64,000 nucleotides of DNA from Dryocosmus kuriphilus (Eukaryota; Arthropoda; Insecta; Hymenoptera; Cynipidae). The stretch spans positions 85,327,583-85,391,582 of the forward strand of contig CM076193.1 in assembly GCA_038277395.1 (NCBI GenBank), in the 5' to 3' direction. How positions within the stretch are numbered: position 1 is the stretch's first letter; the number at the start of each line of letters is the position of its first letter. The notes under the pieces were generated by a model. That model saw nothing but the letters and a program-made list of their open reading frames with translations. It was not told where the DNA came from and did not search any database. Of this stretch, positions 1-9,074 are shown piece after piece. A program made the position numbers and the translations under genes.

Positions 1-739
1 TAGTATCTACGCATGGAAGATCTAGTATTTGAGGGTGCTTTCCATGCAGTTGCTTACCACGCCATTGAGCATTAAGTTGTTCAACAGTTAGGTGTCCGAT
101 GGTTTAGTAATCAGCAACTGCAAGCTTAAGAGGGGTGTACAGGTCTACTCTACAGATGTAGTCGTAGAGCGGGATATTCGTCCTGTTGAGGAAATATTCG
201 CGTAGCTGTGTAACCTGTGAGTCACAAAGCCGTCGAACGTCCAAAACCCCCCTACCCCCAAGCTTGCGCGGTAGGACTATTCTCTCCACAGCCGTCCTCT
301 CGTGATGCATCCGATGCTCAGACATTTTCACGCTAATGATTCGGTTCAAAGCCTCAAGATCTGTTTCAGACCACAATAATAACCCAAAGGAGTATGTTAG
401 GAGAGGGATAGCAAAGGTGTTAATTGCTTTGGTGATGTTCTTAGCAGTGAGACCGGTAGACATGATCGAACTCAGTCGTCTCGAAAAGGAAGTCTTAAGT
501 GCCTTTTTCATTGCAGACAGGAGTGGCCCTCTTGCCTGCAATATACCGAGATACCTATACGACTCCCCAACAATCATCGTCTGTATTAGATCATGATCAT
601 CCGCCTCCAGTGGTGTGATCATCTCTCCACGGGATAAATGCAGTTTCCTGCATTTATCCAGGCCCAGATTCATCCTGATGTCGCTGGAAAACTGCAGTAA
701 GATGTTGAGAGAGTCTTGTAGCTTGGACTCTGAGCCTTA
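1..739 (-). pseudogene. R2-like non-LTR retrotransposon fragment (C-terminal part of reverse transcriptase)
   Basis: The minus strand translates, from about 739 down to 1, as the tail of a LINE reverse transcriptase and the linker after it. Visible are the post-catalytic segment MNLGLDKCRKLHL, a SYRYLGI block typical of the RT thumb region and a long helical stretch ending near KLAVADY. An in-frame TAA at 104-106 interrupts it, and the same frame continues to the window edge with a QWRGKQLHGKHP block, which in LINEs with a restriction-like endonuclease lies between RT and the C-terminal zinc finger. The catalytic YADD region would lie to the right but is absent, because an ATT microsatellite starts at 748. 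It is therefore a truncated, inactive copy that extends off the left end. Family assignment to the R2/R4-type group is by motif memory only. Confidence 0.75.
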
Positions 740-747
740 TACTTATA

Positions 748-771
748 CTTATTATTATTATTATTATTATT
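748..771. repeat. (ATT)n microsatellite
   Basis: Eight consecutive ATT units at the truncated 5' boundary of the LINE fragment. It may mark the junction where the fragment was cut or inserted. Confidence 0.9.
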
Positions 772-773
772 AG

Positions 774-1320
774 ATAGGCTAGGTACATAATGGTATACCT
801 CCATTTGTTTCTGACTTTTTACTTCATCACAACCGATAGTTTCAACATAAAAAATATCACTTCGGCATACAAATCTATCCTTTCACGAGTTATTCATATG
901 GGCACACATGACATTACTAAAAAAAAAAAACATATTAATTACATTGTTCCTCAAATTAGAAGATTTTTCTGTGGAAAAGTTTAAAGTCAAGTCTCCTGCA
1001 AATACAAGGAACAAAAAACAATTCAAAAATTTATCGCCGTAAAAATGGAAAAATAAACAGACGATAAAAAAATTACTTCACCGTGCAGAAAATACATTTA
1101 AAAATGTTTAAATTAAATAACGACGAGTAAGCGGTAAACGCACTATGTTATAAGCTCTTTTTTCGATAGCCTTACTTATAAAAATGCTACGCTTCGATTA
1201 ATTCAAATATAATGCTATTCTTTACTTGTTACTCGATTGAGGGATCTATTCAGGCGGGGGTTCTCTCTCCTCTATATATTTAAACTTGGTTGAAAAAGGA
1301 TTTTAAACCACTGCTGAAGA
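774..1320. other. AT-rich intergenic stretch, no gene seen
   Basis: Strongly AT-rich sequence with short A runs. Only short open frames without recognisable motifs occur on either strand. No splice-bounded exon, repeat array or terminal repeat of the neighbouring virus-like cluster could be recognised. Confidence 0.5.
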
Positions 1321-1360
1321 AGCTATTTTATATAATAAAAACTAAAAACTCTCAGCTTAC

Positions 1361-1864
1361 TGATTGTTTGCTCCAGGTCCTCAAGTGACCGCGTTCTGTC
1401 CTCCATGGATTCGATCGTTTCCTGAAAATCGAAATCCCCGCACGTGTGATCGCTATACATATCCTCCTCATCAGCGGCGTCCTCGTCCTCGTCTTCGTTG
1501 TAGTTGTCTTGTGGTTCGTCGTCATCGTCATCCTCGTCGTCATCACTTGACACTAAGTCAATTACACACACGTTGCCACGTAATCCTGGAGGAATGGACG
1601 CGGCACTCATCACCTCACTACTTTGACTACATACACTGACGACACCCTCACGCACATCCTCAACGACGATCTCACCGGGAACTGTCGAAACTGTTGACAA
1701 TAATGGTGATGATGACGATTGATTTGTTTGTGGCGGTGGTGGTGCATCTGTCATCGTCACATCGTCATCATTATTATTTTCTGCAGCCTCCAGGTCCACT
1801 GCGACACCCTGCTGCTGCTGCTGAGAAGTTAATCCATTGAGTCCATTAGACGCCTCAGCAAGCG
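1361..1864 (-). CDS. Probable internal exon of a host gene: acidic protein segment with SUMO-interaction-like motif
   Basis: A minus-strand open segment of 168 codons is bounded by good splice signals: a TTTTATTTTCTAG acceptor just upstream (AG at 1866-1865) and a GTAAGC donor at 1360-1355. The product has a short polyglutamine run, a Pro/Ser/Thr-rich middle, then VCVIDLVSSDDDEDDDDDE, i.e. a hydrophobic core followed by acidic residues. That arrangement is the classic SUMO-interaction motif, as at the C-terminus of PIAS proteins. A long Asp/Glu-rich stretch follows and ends in a short coiled-coil-like tail (ESMEDRTRSLEDLEQTIS). No enzyme domain is visible, and no matching exons were found on either side. 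It could belong to a transcription or chromatin factor whose other exons lie beyond the window or have been displaced. Low-complexity composition makes chance open reading possible, so certainty is limited. Confidence 0.45.
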
Positions 1865-2503
1865 CTAGAAAATAAAATATTATTATTATTATTATCAGTG
1901 TATGAAAACTAGATATTTTATAAAATATCATTTTAGCTAACCATCTCGCTATAAAATTCGGAGTGTATTTACCGTAAATAACTAGAGCAGTTTTTGAGTT
2001 TGCACAGTAATGGAAACAGTCTAAGTGGTTCCATGTAATTCTGTTTGGATTCTAAGAGATTCAGCGTTTTATTATCAGCTAACAAATTTGAAACGTCCAG
2101 TGGTGAGAAAAGGGTTGTCTACAAACATCCTCTGTCTATTTGTTTGTATTACGTTGGTATTAGGTGTATTAAACTCTTTCAAGAAATGTGCTATACAGAG
2201 CGCAGACCACTGGAGAATTCCAGAAATCTTTTAAAATATTTTTCACATACATACGTCTGAAGAAAATCTCGTGTATTTTAACTAGCTATTTCTAATATAA
2301 GGTAATCACATACAAACACACACACGCAATGGCAATCTCAAATTTGTCCATTTGCATAAGTACAATGCTCAATGAGGACGTATGCGTGTAATATATACCT
2401 CCACCACACGATTGTCTCTCAAGAGAAACCATTCTTATTGGTTGAATATGTGTAACGTCATACGTACCACGCCCTAATTAGAGTAGACCCCCCATGCAGG
2501 ACC
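1865..2503. other. Upstream region of the virus-like gene cluster, no gene seen
   Basis: Contains the intron side of the acidic exon and AT-rich sequence with a short CACA tract near 2315. Nothing coding was recognised. If the cluster is a Maverick, its left terminal repeat should lie here or further left, but no inverted match to the region right of 17378 was seen. Confidence 0.45.
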
Positions 2504-2540
2504 TATAAAAGGGCTGTGTCGTAAAAAAACAGTCAGTTAT
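2504..2540 (+). promoter_or_regulatory. TATA box plus arthropod initiator
   Basis: TATAAAA at 2504-2510 is followed by TCAGTT at 2533-2538, the arthropod initiator consensus. Taking the A at 2535 as +1 puts the TATA box at -31 and the first ATG (2565) 30 nt downstream. Spacing and both motifs match a focused RNA polymerase II promoter, so the downstream gene is probably transcribed by the host machinery on its own. Confidence 0.7.
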
Positions 2541-2564
2541 ACGCTAACAAATTCAGTGTTTAAC

Positions 2565-3548
2565 ATGTCGCAATCTCCAAGTGAAATATCGGTGTCTACC
2601 GTCGATCAGCGTGAAGACCCACAAGTTTTGATAGTGAAAAGGGGTTCAAAAAAAAGTGCGCGTCCTGTTGATATGGCGTCATCGTCATTATCATTACCAT
2701 CACCATCATCGTCATTATCATTAGTTGAAGCTGGATTAATGAAAAAAGCAAAATATTCACATCGTCAGACATTGATTCTTGCAAGTATTTACGACTTGAA
2801 TAACTCTTCTTCAAAAAAGATTGTTCTTGGTTTGGAAATTCAACCTGATGGATCATTTGAAGTAGTAATTCGTTTCTTGGATAATAAATCGCATGGAATC
2901 TCGTTCAATCGAGATGAGTGGAATCAGCTACAACAAAAATTTGATCTCATTTCCTGCTACTTTGATTCTCGATACGAAAACAGTGACAGTGCTCCAGATC
3001 TCCGGTTTCTGCCGATTACAATTGGTCGCTATAATTTGTTTTTTACAACCTCGTATAACGCAAAAGCTATTTTAATCGAAAAGAGTGTGGAATCAGCAGT
3101 TCATAACGATGGACAGGGAAAAAATGCAAAAATCTACACACCGGGCATCGTTCTGCAAGCAGCTACGTTTGAAGGCATCGTCAACATAGTCATCTGCATC
3201 GATGAACGTATAAGAGGTTTGGAGAGTATTTTAACGAATGTGAAGCTCTGCAAGGATATTTTCATGGAGGAATTGAGTGCTTATTTTTTGGCTGAGAAAA
3301 TACACAAGCCATCTAGTGAGTTTGTGCGTCAGATGGTGAGTGTTAAAATTGAACATTTTAGACAACAGCTCAGAGTTAAATTATCGCCAGAGTTTGTAAA
3401 TTCACACTTTGAACTTGTATTTTGCGAAATAACATGTATTTTAAATAGTTACATTTCCAGCGAGATGAAAGATAACCTGTGTAAAATAGTTAAAAAAAAA
3501 CTAATGACACTTAGAAGGTTTTTTCAAACATTTTGCCCAGAGATTTAA
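2565..3548 (+). CDS. Unknown protein of the Maverick-like cluster (327 aa)
   Basis: An intact 327-residue frame starts at the first ATG after the TATA/initiator promoter. The N-terminus (residues 1-65) is Ser-rich low complexity with short basic patches. The rest looks globular, with alternating hydrophobic strands in the middle and a helical C-terminus rich in Lys and Phe. No signal peptide, membrane segment or catalytic motif is evident. It lies first in a same-strand array with packaging ATPase, integrase and capsid candidates, so it is probably a structural or regulatory protein of the virus-like element. AATAAA at 3711-3716 could serve as its polyadenylation signal. The function is not recognised. 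The open frame in a cluster where several neighbours are broken is notable. Confidence 0.75.
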   Translation: MSQSPSEISVSTVDQREDPQVLIVKRGSKKSARPVDMASSSLSLPSPSSSLSLVEAGLMKKAKYSHRQTLILASIYDLNNSSSKKIVLGLEIQPDGSFEVVIRFLDNKSHGISFNRDEWNQLQQKFDLISCYFDSRYENSDSAPDLRFLPITIGRYNLFFTTSYNAKAILIEKSVESAVHNDGQGKNAKIYTPGIVLQAATFEGIVNIVICIDERIRGLESILTNVKLCKDIFMEELSAYFLAEKIHKPSSEFVRQMVSVKIEHFRQQLRVKLSPEFVNSHFELVFCEITCILNSYISSEMKDNLCKIVKKKLMTLRRFFQTFCPEI

Positions 3549-4251
3549 TTTCAAACTAAATGCCTGTAATGCGTGAGTGTGTGTGTGTGTGTTTGTATGT
3601 GTGTGTGTTAAAATCAATCTTTTTTGTAGAAAACAATTTTTGTCATACATTTATAAAAACAATAGTCCAGCCATGTTTCAATGATAAAGTGTAAGTTTCT
3701 CACGATCAAAAATAAAAACACGTTCTTTACATTCAATATTAGAGTATACAAGTGTGTTTGAGTGTGTGTGTGTGTGGGTGTATGTGCGTGTCTATACGTG
3801 TATATTTCTCTACGTGTATGCGTGAGTGGGTTTATACACTTTTATATAAAATATTCCTTGATTTTAAAATGAAATTATGTAAAACTATTATATGCATCCA
3901 TTTTCCGTGTTTGAAATAAAAAAGGTTTTTACTTAAGATGATGATTTTTCTATTTTCTACACCATCCTTGCGTGCGAAAGCAATTAGATTTAAGAACCGT
4001 GATAATATATGTTAATAGAGAATAAGATAAGAAGGTACCGTAGAATGAAGCGCTCCTTGAAAGGGGGGCTCTAAAGATCTTTAGCTGTTCAAATTAGGTG
4101 TGTGTGTGTGTGTGTGTGTTTGGGGTAGAGAAAACATCATAAACTCTACTGCTCACTAACAATTTTTTGATCTTAGACAAAAACGGAAAAACAGGTATAA
4201 AGAATTAGATTTCCCCCACCCCAGCGACCGGCGCGTGTGCCCAACGCGGGA
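3549..4251. other. Spacer with GT microsatellites and poly(A) signals
   Basis: Three separate (GT)n tracts lie near 3575-3609, 3757-3790 and 4101-4120, with AATAAA hexamers at 3711-3716 and 3915-3920. No coding sequence was recognised. This is the 3' side of the 327-aa gene and the upstream side of the ATPase gene. Confidence 0.6.
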
Positions 4252-4283
4252 GATCGCCTGTCGATAAGCTTAACCAGGCGATC
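4252..4283. promoter_or_regulatory. 9-bp perfect dyad upstream of the ATPase gene
   Basis: GATCGCCTG at 4252-4260 is repeated as its reverse complement CAGGCGATC at 4275-4283 around a 14-nt spacer. It is flanked by two similar CGCGTGTGCC blocks and lies in a GC-rich island that contrasts with the AT-rich surroundings. It may be a protein-binding dyad or hairpin; its role is unknown. Confidence 0.4.
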
Positions 4284-4371
4284 CCGGAACGCGTGTGCCG
4301 GAAACTAGCTGATTGTCGGCATGTCAGCCAGGCTGTATGAGTTTAGAATAGCCTGGCCCGCGCGCGCGCTT

Positions 4372-4433
4372 GGAACCACAAAAAATTTATATGGGTTCCC
4401 GTGCGTGGAACCGAAAAAGCTTATATAGGTTCC
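4372..4433. promoter_or_regulatory. Two tandem GGAACC/GGTTCC dyads
   Basis: GGAACC (4372-4377) pairs with GGTTCC (4394-4399), and the arrangement is repeated 35 bp further on with GGAACC (4407-4412) and GGTTCC (4428-4433). Each dyad encloses an AT-rich core ending in TTATAT. The repeated symmetric sites sit about 120 bp before the probable ATPase start. They look like tandem binding sites, or a duplicated TATA-containing core, for the downstream genes. Confidence 0.45.
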
Positions 4434-4556
4434 ACACTCGCGAGCCGCCCACGCAAATACAAAAAGATATGAGTCTTGAGAAGAAGGCATTTTTTAACAC
4501 AACCGGCAGGTTTTACTATAAATAACGAACTGTCACGACCTATCTATCAGTATAAA

Positions 4557-5238
4557 ATGGACACTCGATGGAAACATCTTTTTACAGACATGATTTGCGG
4601 TCCGTCTGATTGTGGGAAAACTTTTTTTGTCAAAAAATTTTTAGACCTCGTCGATATCATGTGTGATACTCAGTTTAAAACGTATTATTTTTTACTATTC
4701 GGAATGGCAACCCGACTATTCCAAATACAGGAAAAGTATTGAATTTCGAGAAGGATTGCCGCAAGTAGCCGATTATTCTACCGATAATAATCGAGCTAAA
4801 CTTATAATTATCGATGACCTTATGCGCGAGTCTTCAAATAATACAATTGTCGATCTTTTTACTAAAGGTAGTCACCACAAGAATCTTAGTGTTATATTTA
4901 TCGCGCAAAATTTGTTTCATCAGGGTCACGGCCAAAGGGATATATCACTCAACACGAGTTATATCGTTGTTTTTAAAAACCCTCGAGACCGTGCTCAGTT
5001 TCAACACCTTGCTAGACAAATATATCCAGAAAATCCACGTTTCCTGCAAGAGGCCTATCAGGATGCCACATCTAAACCGCATGGTTATATCCTTCTCAAT
5101 TTGAAACAATCTACGCCCGATAATTGTCGGTTTCGAACAAATATCTTTCCATCTGACGGTTTTTTATATGTGTACATACCTGTAAAATATATAAAAGGAT
5201 GTGCTCAAACTGGCCAGATACCAGTTGTACGGCTGTAA
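4557..5238 (+). pseudogene. Maverick/Polinton genome-packaging ATPase (FtsK/HerA type), one frameshift
   Basis: The Walker A motif GPSDCGKT lies at residues 15-22 from the ATG at 4557. A hydrophobic Walker B strand ending in IIIDD is encoded near 4800-4818 and is followed by a conserved RES-type sensor segment and an IAQNLFHQG block, matching A32-like/HerA packaging ATPases of Polintons, which pump DNA into capsids. The first part (to about 4680) and the rest (from about 4676) are in different frames. The switch occurs at or near a TTTAAAAC run, so it may be a one-base indel or a sequencing error. The TAA at 5236-5238 overlaps the next ATG as TAATG. Upstream in-frame sequence from 4476 could add about 27 residues, but the ATG at 4557 is the only obvious one after the promoter-like dyads. 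Confidence 0.8.
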
Positions 5239-5595
5239 TGGCATCAAGTGCACGTAAACACATTGGCGAAAAAAACACGGCTGCACTGCATGCCCTCTGT
5301 CGTCTCGATCATAATCAGCGAAAAGCAGTTTTGAACACTGCTAATAAGAAACTCATAAGATGTATATGCGAATGCGCTCTAAACGTTTTAGTGGGGAATA
5401 TACCTTTGAAACCACATGAAAAATGCATGTTAAAAAAACAAACAGGTTTTAAGAAAACTGGCAAAACCGCAGGGTACCTGGAAAAATAAAAAACATTTTA
5501 TCATACAGAAGGGTGGATTTCTACCTCTGCTACTGGCACCGATTATCGGTAGTCTTATCTCAAAAATTTTCACCTCAGATAATACTAGGGCTTAA
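5238..5595 (+). pseudogene. Small Maverick protein with C-terminal glycine/hydrophobic segment, frameshifted
   Basis: It starts at the ATG overlapping the ATPase stop (TAATG), which suggests coupled expression. The first ~84 codons give a Cys/Lys-rich helical protein (LCRLDHNQRKAVLNTANK and so on) ending at a stop at 5489. A second frame from about 5490 to 5595 encodes a QKGGFLPLLLAPIIGSLI-type hydrophobic segment with no start of its own. The split falls in an A-rich run (GGAAAAATAAAAAAC), so one indel explains it. Small proteins of this shape next to the packaging ATPase recur in insect Mavericks. The hydrophobic tail suggests a membrane-active or minor virion component, but that is inference. 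Confidence 0.6.
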
Positions 5596-5628
5596 GTAAA
5601 ACACATTTCCAGTTTTTTTTTTAAAAAT

Positions 5629-5811
5629 ATGGAGTATGCCAGAAAAATGGTTTTAGTCCCGAGCGAGCAGATGGAGAAGTTCCTTCAAAAGGGCTACAAC
5701 TCTGAGTCTAATGCTGCTGCAGGTACAAAAGCACCCATCGAGCCTATGAGGTGTGCGGATGATATCTTCTCTGTCAATAATTACAAGGTTCCTGAGCTCG
5801 GTAGCCGTAGT

Positions 5812-5813
<2 letters not shown>
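5629..5813 (+). pseudogene. Conserved Maverick protein of unknown function, 5' part (split by R1 insertion)
   Basis: An open frame of about 61 codons begins at ATG 5629 (MEYARKMVLVPSEQMEKFLQ) and runs into the R1 element after codons for GSRS. The matching frame resumes at 10840, and the Gly-Ser-Arg-Ser codons are duplicated at both ends. An N-terminus of this type heads a helical protein found beside integrase and capsid genes in insect Mavericks. The insertion separates start from body by 5 kb, so this copy cannot make the full product. Confidence 0.7.
5803..5813. repeat. Target-site duplication, left copy
   Basis: AGCCGTAGTAG here is identical to 10840-10850 on the other side of the R1 element. 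The element's poly(T), i.e. poly(A) on its own strand, begins directly after it. Confidence 0.85.
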
Positions 5814-5848
<35 letters not shown>

Positions 5849-6038
5849 GTTAGAGGAGGTGGAAATCCTTTTTACGGACTGAGTGTGGGACTCGGCCTAA
5901 AAAAAACGGCCCATACCCACTAAAACCACCTCCTTTCGCGCGCCCACCTACAACCCCGGAACCGCTTTCGCATTACTTCAGGGTTGTAAGTCATTAGCGC
6001 TCTATGTCGTGCTTCGACATCCTTCCAATGTCCAGTCT

Positions 6039-9000
6039 TCATCCATGTTTTTCCTGTGATACAACGCTAAGTTGCTCTTCCTTCTTCTTCTGTCTAAGGA
6101 CGTCTTCGTTGTAAAACACCACGGCATCCCAGTACTCCTCTGACCTTAACATTAATTTAACAATGTTATCAGGCGTTACCTCCTCGCCAACCGCTATGTT
6201 GAGCCTGTGTCTCTCAGCTCTCCATCTGTTGCATAAAAAGAGAGTGTGCTCTGCGTCGTCCTTGCTACTTGGGCAGTATGTGCAATGTGGATTGCTCTTT
6301 TTCCTCAGCTTTTCTAGGTAGGCATTAAAATGCCCATGGCCAGAGAGCAACTGGGTCAGATAAAAGTTTATCTCGCCCCACTCCCTGCTTGCCCATTCCC
6401 CGACGTCGCTAATTAGTCTAGCAGTCCACCTGCCACTTGTCTCCTCTAGCCAACGTTGTTGCCAATCCTTGAGAGTCTGTCTCCTCGCCTCTATTTTAAT
6501 CATAGTGCGATTTCCATCCTCCAAGCGAGACCTCTCGTATATCAACTTCCGCTCCCTCGCTAGCAGGTCAATGGGAATTACTCCTGCAATTACTAGAACA
6601 CCGGCCTCTGAGACAGTTCGGTACGCGCTAGCGATACGAAGGGCTCCTCTGCGTTGTACGGAAGCTATCCTCCTTCTATATTTGTTGGTACTAAGTGCGT
6701 CGGCCCATACTTCAGCTCCATAGAGCAGGATTGAGTGGACCACGCTCATTACAATTCTCCTCTTGCTGGCCTTCGGCCCATTTAAATTAGGCATAAGCCT
6801 CGAGAGTGCCGCGCTGATCCCAGCTGCCTTATCGGCCGCAGTCCTGATATGTGCCCAGAAAGTTAGTTTTTGGTCAACTTTTACACCAAGGTACTTCACT
6901 TCTGGTTTAGCCACGACCTCCTCACCAAAGATATCCACAGTGAGTGGTTCAGGGAAACGCCTCTGTCTCGTTAGTATAACCACCTCCGTCTTACTGGCCG
7001 CTAGCTGTAGGCCATGATCCTCCATCCATGCCTTGACCATGTTGGTAACCCATGCAACTCTGCGTTTCACCTGTATCCGATCTCTGGCGCGCACAACCAG
7101 AGCTACATCATCCGCGAATGCTATCAGCTTAGCCCATTCTGGTAATACAATGCGTAAGACTCCGTCGTATATTACGTTCCAGAGATCAGGTCCTAACGCT
7201 GATCCCTGCGCCACACCAGACGTCACTTTTTTGCTACGTTTTCCTTCTGTTGTTTCGTAGACAAGCTCCCTGTCATGAAGGTAGTCGCTAATTACCCTTA
7301 GCAGATAGGCTGGTACCCCAAACCGGCTCTCCAATGCATCGAGGATATCCGTCCATCTCGCCGAGTTGAACGCATTTTTCACGTCCAGTGTGACCAGAAT
7401 GCAGGAATCCCTCGTTCTATGATTTCCTAACCAGGCCCTATGTGCCTCCTCGATGACCTCTTTAATGGCTCCTATGGTTGAATGCTTTGCACGAAACCCA
7501 TGCTGGCTGTTAGCTAGACCTCCCGCCTTTTCTACTTCAATACGCAATCTCGATCGTAGCATCTTTTCAAAGATTTTCCCAACATTGCCGAGCATGCAGA
7601 GTGGTCTAAAGGATGCCGGGGTTATCGGGAGACCCTTTCCCTTATCCAATAAGACTAATCGCTGTCTCTTCCATCTCTGCCCGAAGACTCCAGCAAGAAG
7701 GCACATATTGTACATATTAAGTAGCAAGTACGGTGTCTCTCTGGCAATTGTCTTCAGAACTTCTGCAGGTATTCCGTCCAGTCCCGGCGCCTTGCGATTT
7801 CCTAACGAGGTTGCCGCCGCTCGGAGCTCCATCACGTTAAATAGAGGGATCTCCTTTTGTACTGTTCCTATTGTTGAGATGACTCTTTCAGGATGTTCCG
7901 GAAAGAGGGCTGCTACTATCCTTTCCATCATCACAGGGTCATGGGGAGGTACTGTTGCTTGCATCCCAAAACTGCGGGTTACGATGCGATAACCCAGCCC
8001 CCACGTATCACTGTCCACCTCCCTACAAAGCGAGTTCCACATTCTAGTCTTGCTGATTCTGATAGCAAGCTGCAGTCTCTTTTTGGCCGTTTTATACTTC
8101 TCCTGAAGTAGTACTGCCTGTGTACGGCCTCTTCTTCGTTGAGCCTTCCTTCTCAGCCTAAGAGCTACCTTGCGCAGTTCAGCTATCTCGCTTGACCACC
8201 AGTACACTGGAGCTCTACGCCTTTTTTTTGACCGCAGTGGCATGGATGCATTACATGCTTGAGTGATGATCCTTGTTACAGACCCAATCATGTCCTCTAC
8301 CTCAGTTCTACTGGGCGTTTTACCACACGCAATGTCATTGCTCGGTGTGTCCGCACCAGACAGTGAGCTTAACATCGCCTTCTGGTCGTACTTAGCGACG
8401 TTCCAGCCTCGCGGATTCGCCCCACTTGGAGCGGTGCCATTCCAGCTTGGGTCAACATCAACCTCATACTTGATGTATTGATGGTCACTCCCCGTATAAT
8501 CTTCCAAGACTCTCCACCCTCTTATCTTGTTCGCTAAGGATTGGCTAGCAAGGGAGATGTCTATGATCGTGCCCCTCTGGTTACACCTTCTAAACGTAGG
8601 CACATTTCCAGAGTTAAGAACAATCAGGTCCATTCTGGCCACCATCTCACCTACATCGGAACCTCTAGTGCAGTTCCATTTCATCCCCCATTCTTGCGAC
8701 TTTGCGTTGAAATCCCCCGCAATGAGGAGTTGTCCCTCACAGTCTCGCAAGCTGTCTTCCAATTCGTGGAGTTTTCTCCGAAATTCTGTAATTCCCTCGT
8801 TGGGGGACAGGTAGACACTCACGATCGTGATGCCTCCTGATCGTACCCAGACGTGGCCATCACCACCTCCTGTAGCCTTGATAGGAAACTTTTCTGGCTT
8901 CCTAATCCAGATCCCAGCTGTATTCGTGCCATCCGCGTACCAGTCACGTATGCGCGTTCCTTTGTATTGTTCGGACAGTATGAGTAGATCTGCGTCATAC

Positions 9001-9074
9001 TCCGAAGCCAGCTGGATCAGCATGTCCCAGGCAAGCCTGCCCCTACCAAGGTTTCCCTGCAAAATCACCGCCAT
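6039..9074 (-). CDS. R1-clade ORF2: endonuclease and reverse transcriptase (1011 aa)
   Basis: The intact frame starts at ATG 9074 (MAVILQGNLGRGR). Residues ~1-210 form an APE-type endonuclease (LILSEQYKG, IAGDFNAKSQEWG, GSDHQYIKY). RT occupies roughly residues 420-700, with the NRKAPGLDG, NSQHGFRAKHST and FADDVALVV signatures; the Asp pair is present. The C-terminal CTYCPSSKDDAEHTLFLC is the CCHC finger typical of this clade. The protein nicks target DNA and copies its own RNA at the nick (target-primed reverse transcription). The start overlaps the end of ORF1 by 10 nt, implying coupled translation. No stops or frameshifts were seen, so it could be functional protein if expressed. Antisense open frames over this span are shadows. 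Confidence 0.93.
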   Translation of the reverse strand: MAVILQGNLGRGRLAWDMLIQLASEYDADLLILSEQYKGTRIRDWYADGTNTAGIWIRKPEKFPIKATGGGDGHVWVRSGGITIVSVYLSPNEGITEFRRKLHELEDSLRDCEGQLLIAGDFNAKSQEWGMKWNCTRGSDVGEMVARMDLIVLNSGNVPTFRRCNQRGTIIDISLASQSLANKIRGWRVLEDYTGSDHQYIKYEVDVDPSWNGTAPSGANPRGWNVAKYDQKAMLSSLSGADTPSNDIACGKTPSRTEVEDMIGSVTRIITQACNASMPLRSKKRRRAPVYWWSSEIAELRKVALRLRRKAQRRRGRTQAVLLQEKYKTAKKRLQLAIRISKTRMWNSLCREVDSDTWGLGYRIVTRSFGMQATVPPHDPVMMERIVAALFPEHPERVISTIGTVQKEIPLFNVMELRAAATSLGNRKAPGLDGIPAEVLKTIARETPYLLLNMYNMCLLAGVFGQRWKRQRLVLLDKGKGLPITPASFRPLCMLGNVGKIFEKMLRSRLRIEVEKAGGLANSQHGFRAKHSTIGAIKEVIEEAHRAWLGNHRTRDSCILVTLDVKNAFNSARWTDILDALESRFGVPAYLLRVISDYLHDRELVYETTEGKRSKKVTSGVAQGSALGPDLWNVIYDGVLRIVLPEWAKLIAFADDVALVVRARDRIQVKRRVAWVTNMVKAWMEDHGLQLAASKTEVVILTRQRRFPEPLTVDIFGEEVVAKPEVKYLGVKVDQKLTFWAHIRTAADKAAGISAALSRLMPNLNGPKASKRRIVMSVVHSILLYGAEVWADALSTNKYRRRIASVQRRGALRIASAYRTVSEAGVLVIAGVIPIDLLARERKLIYERSRLEDGNRTMIKIEARRQTLKDWQQRWLEETSGRWTARLISDVGEWASREWGEINFYLTQLLSGHGHFNAYLEKLRKKSNPHCTYCPSSKDDAEHTLFLCNRWRAERHRLNIAVGEEVTPDNIVKLMLRSEEYWDAVVFYNEDVLRQKKKEEQLSVVSQEKHG

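Noticed and set aside
4305..4490. 61-codon minus-strand frame upstream of the ATPase
   Set aside because: It overlaps the dyad-rich control region and has no recognisable features.
6469..8840. Many plus-strand open frames of 70-180 codons
   Set aside because: They are antisense shadows of the intact R1 ORF2 on the minus strand.
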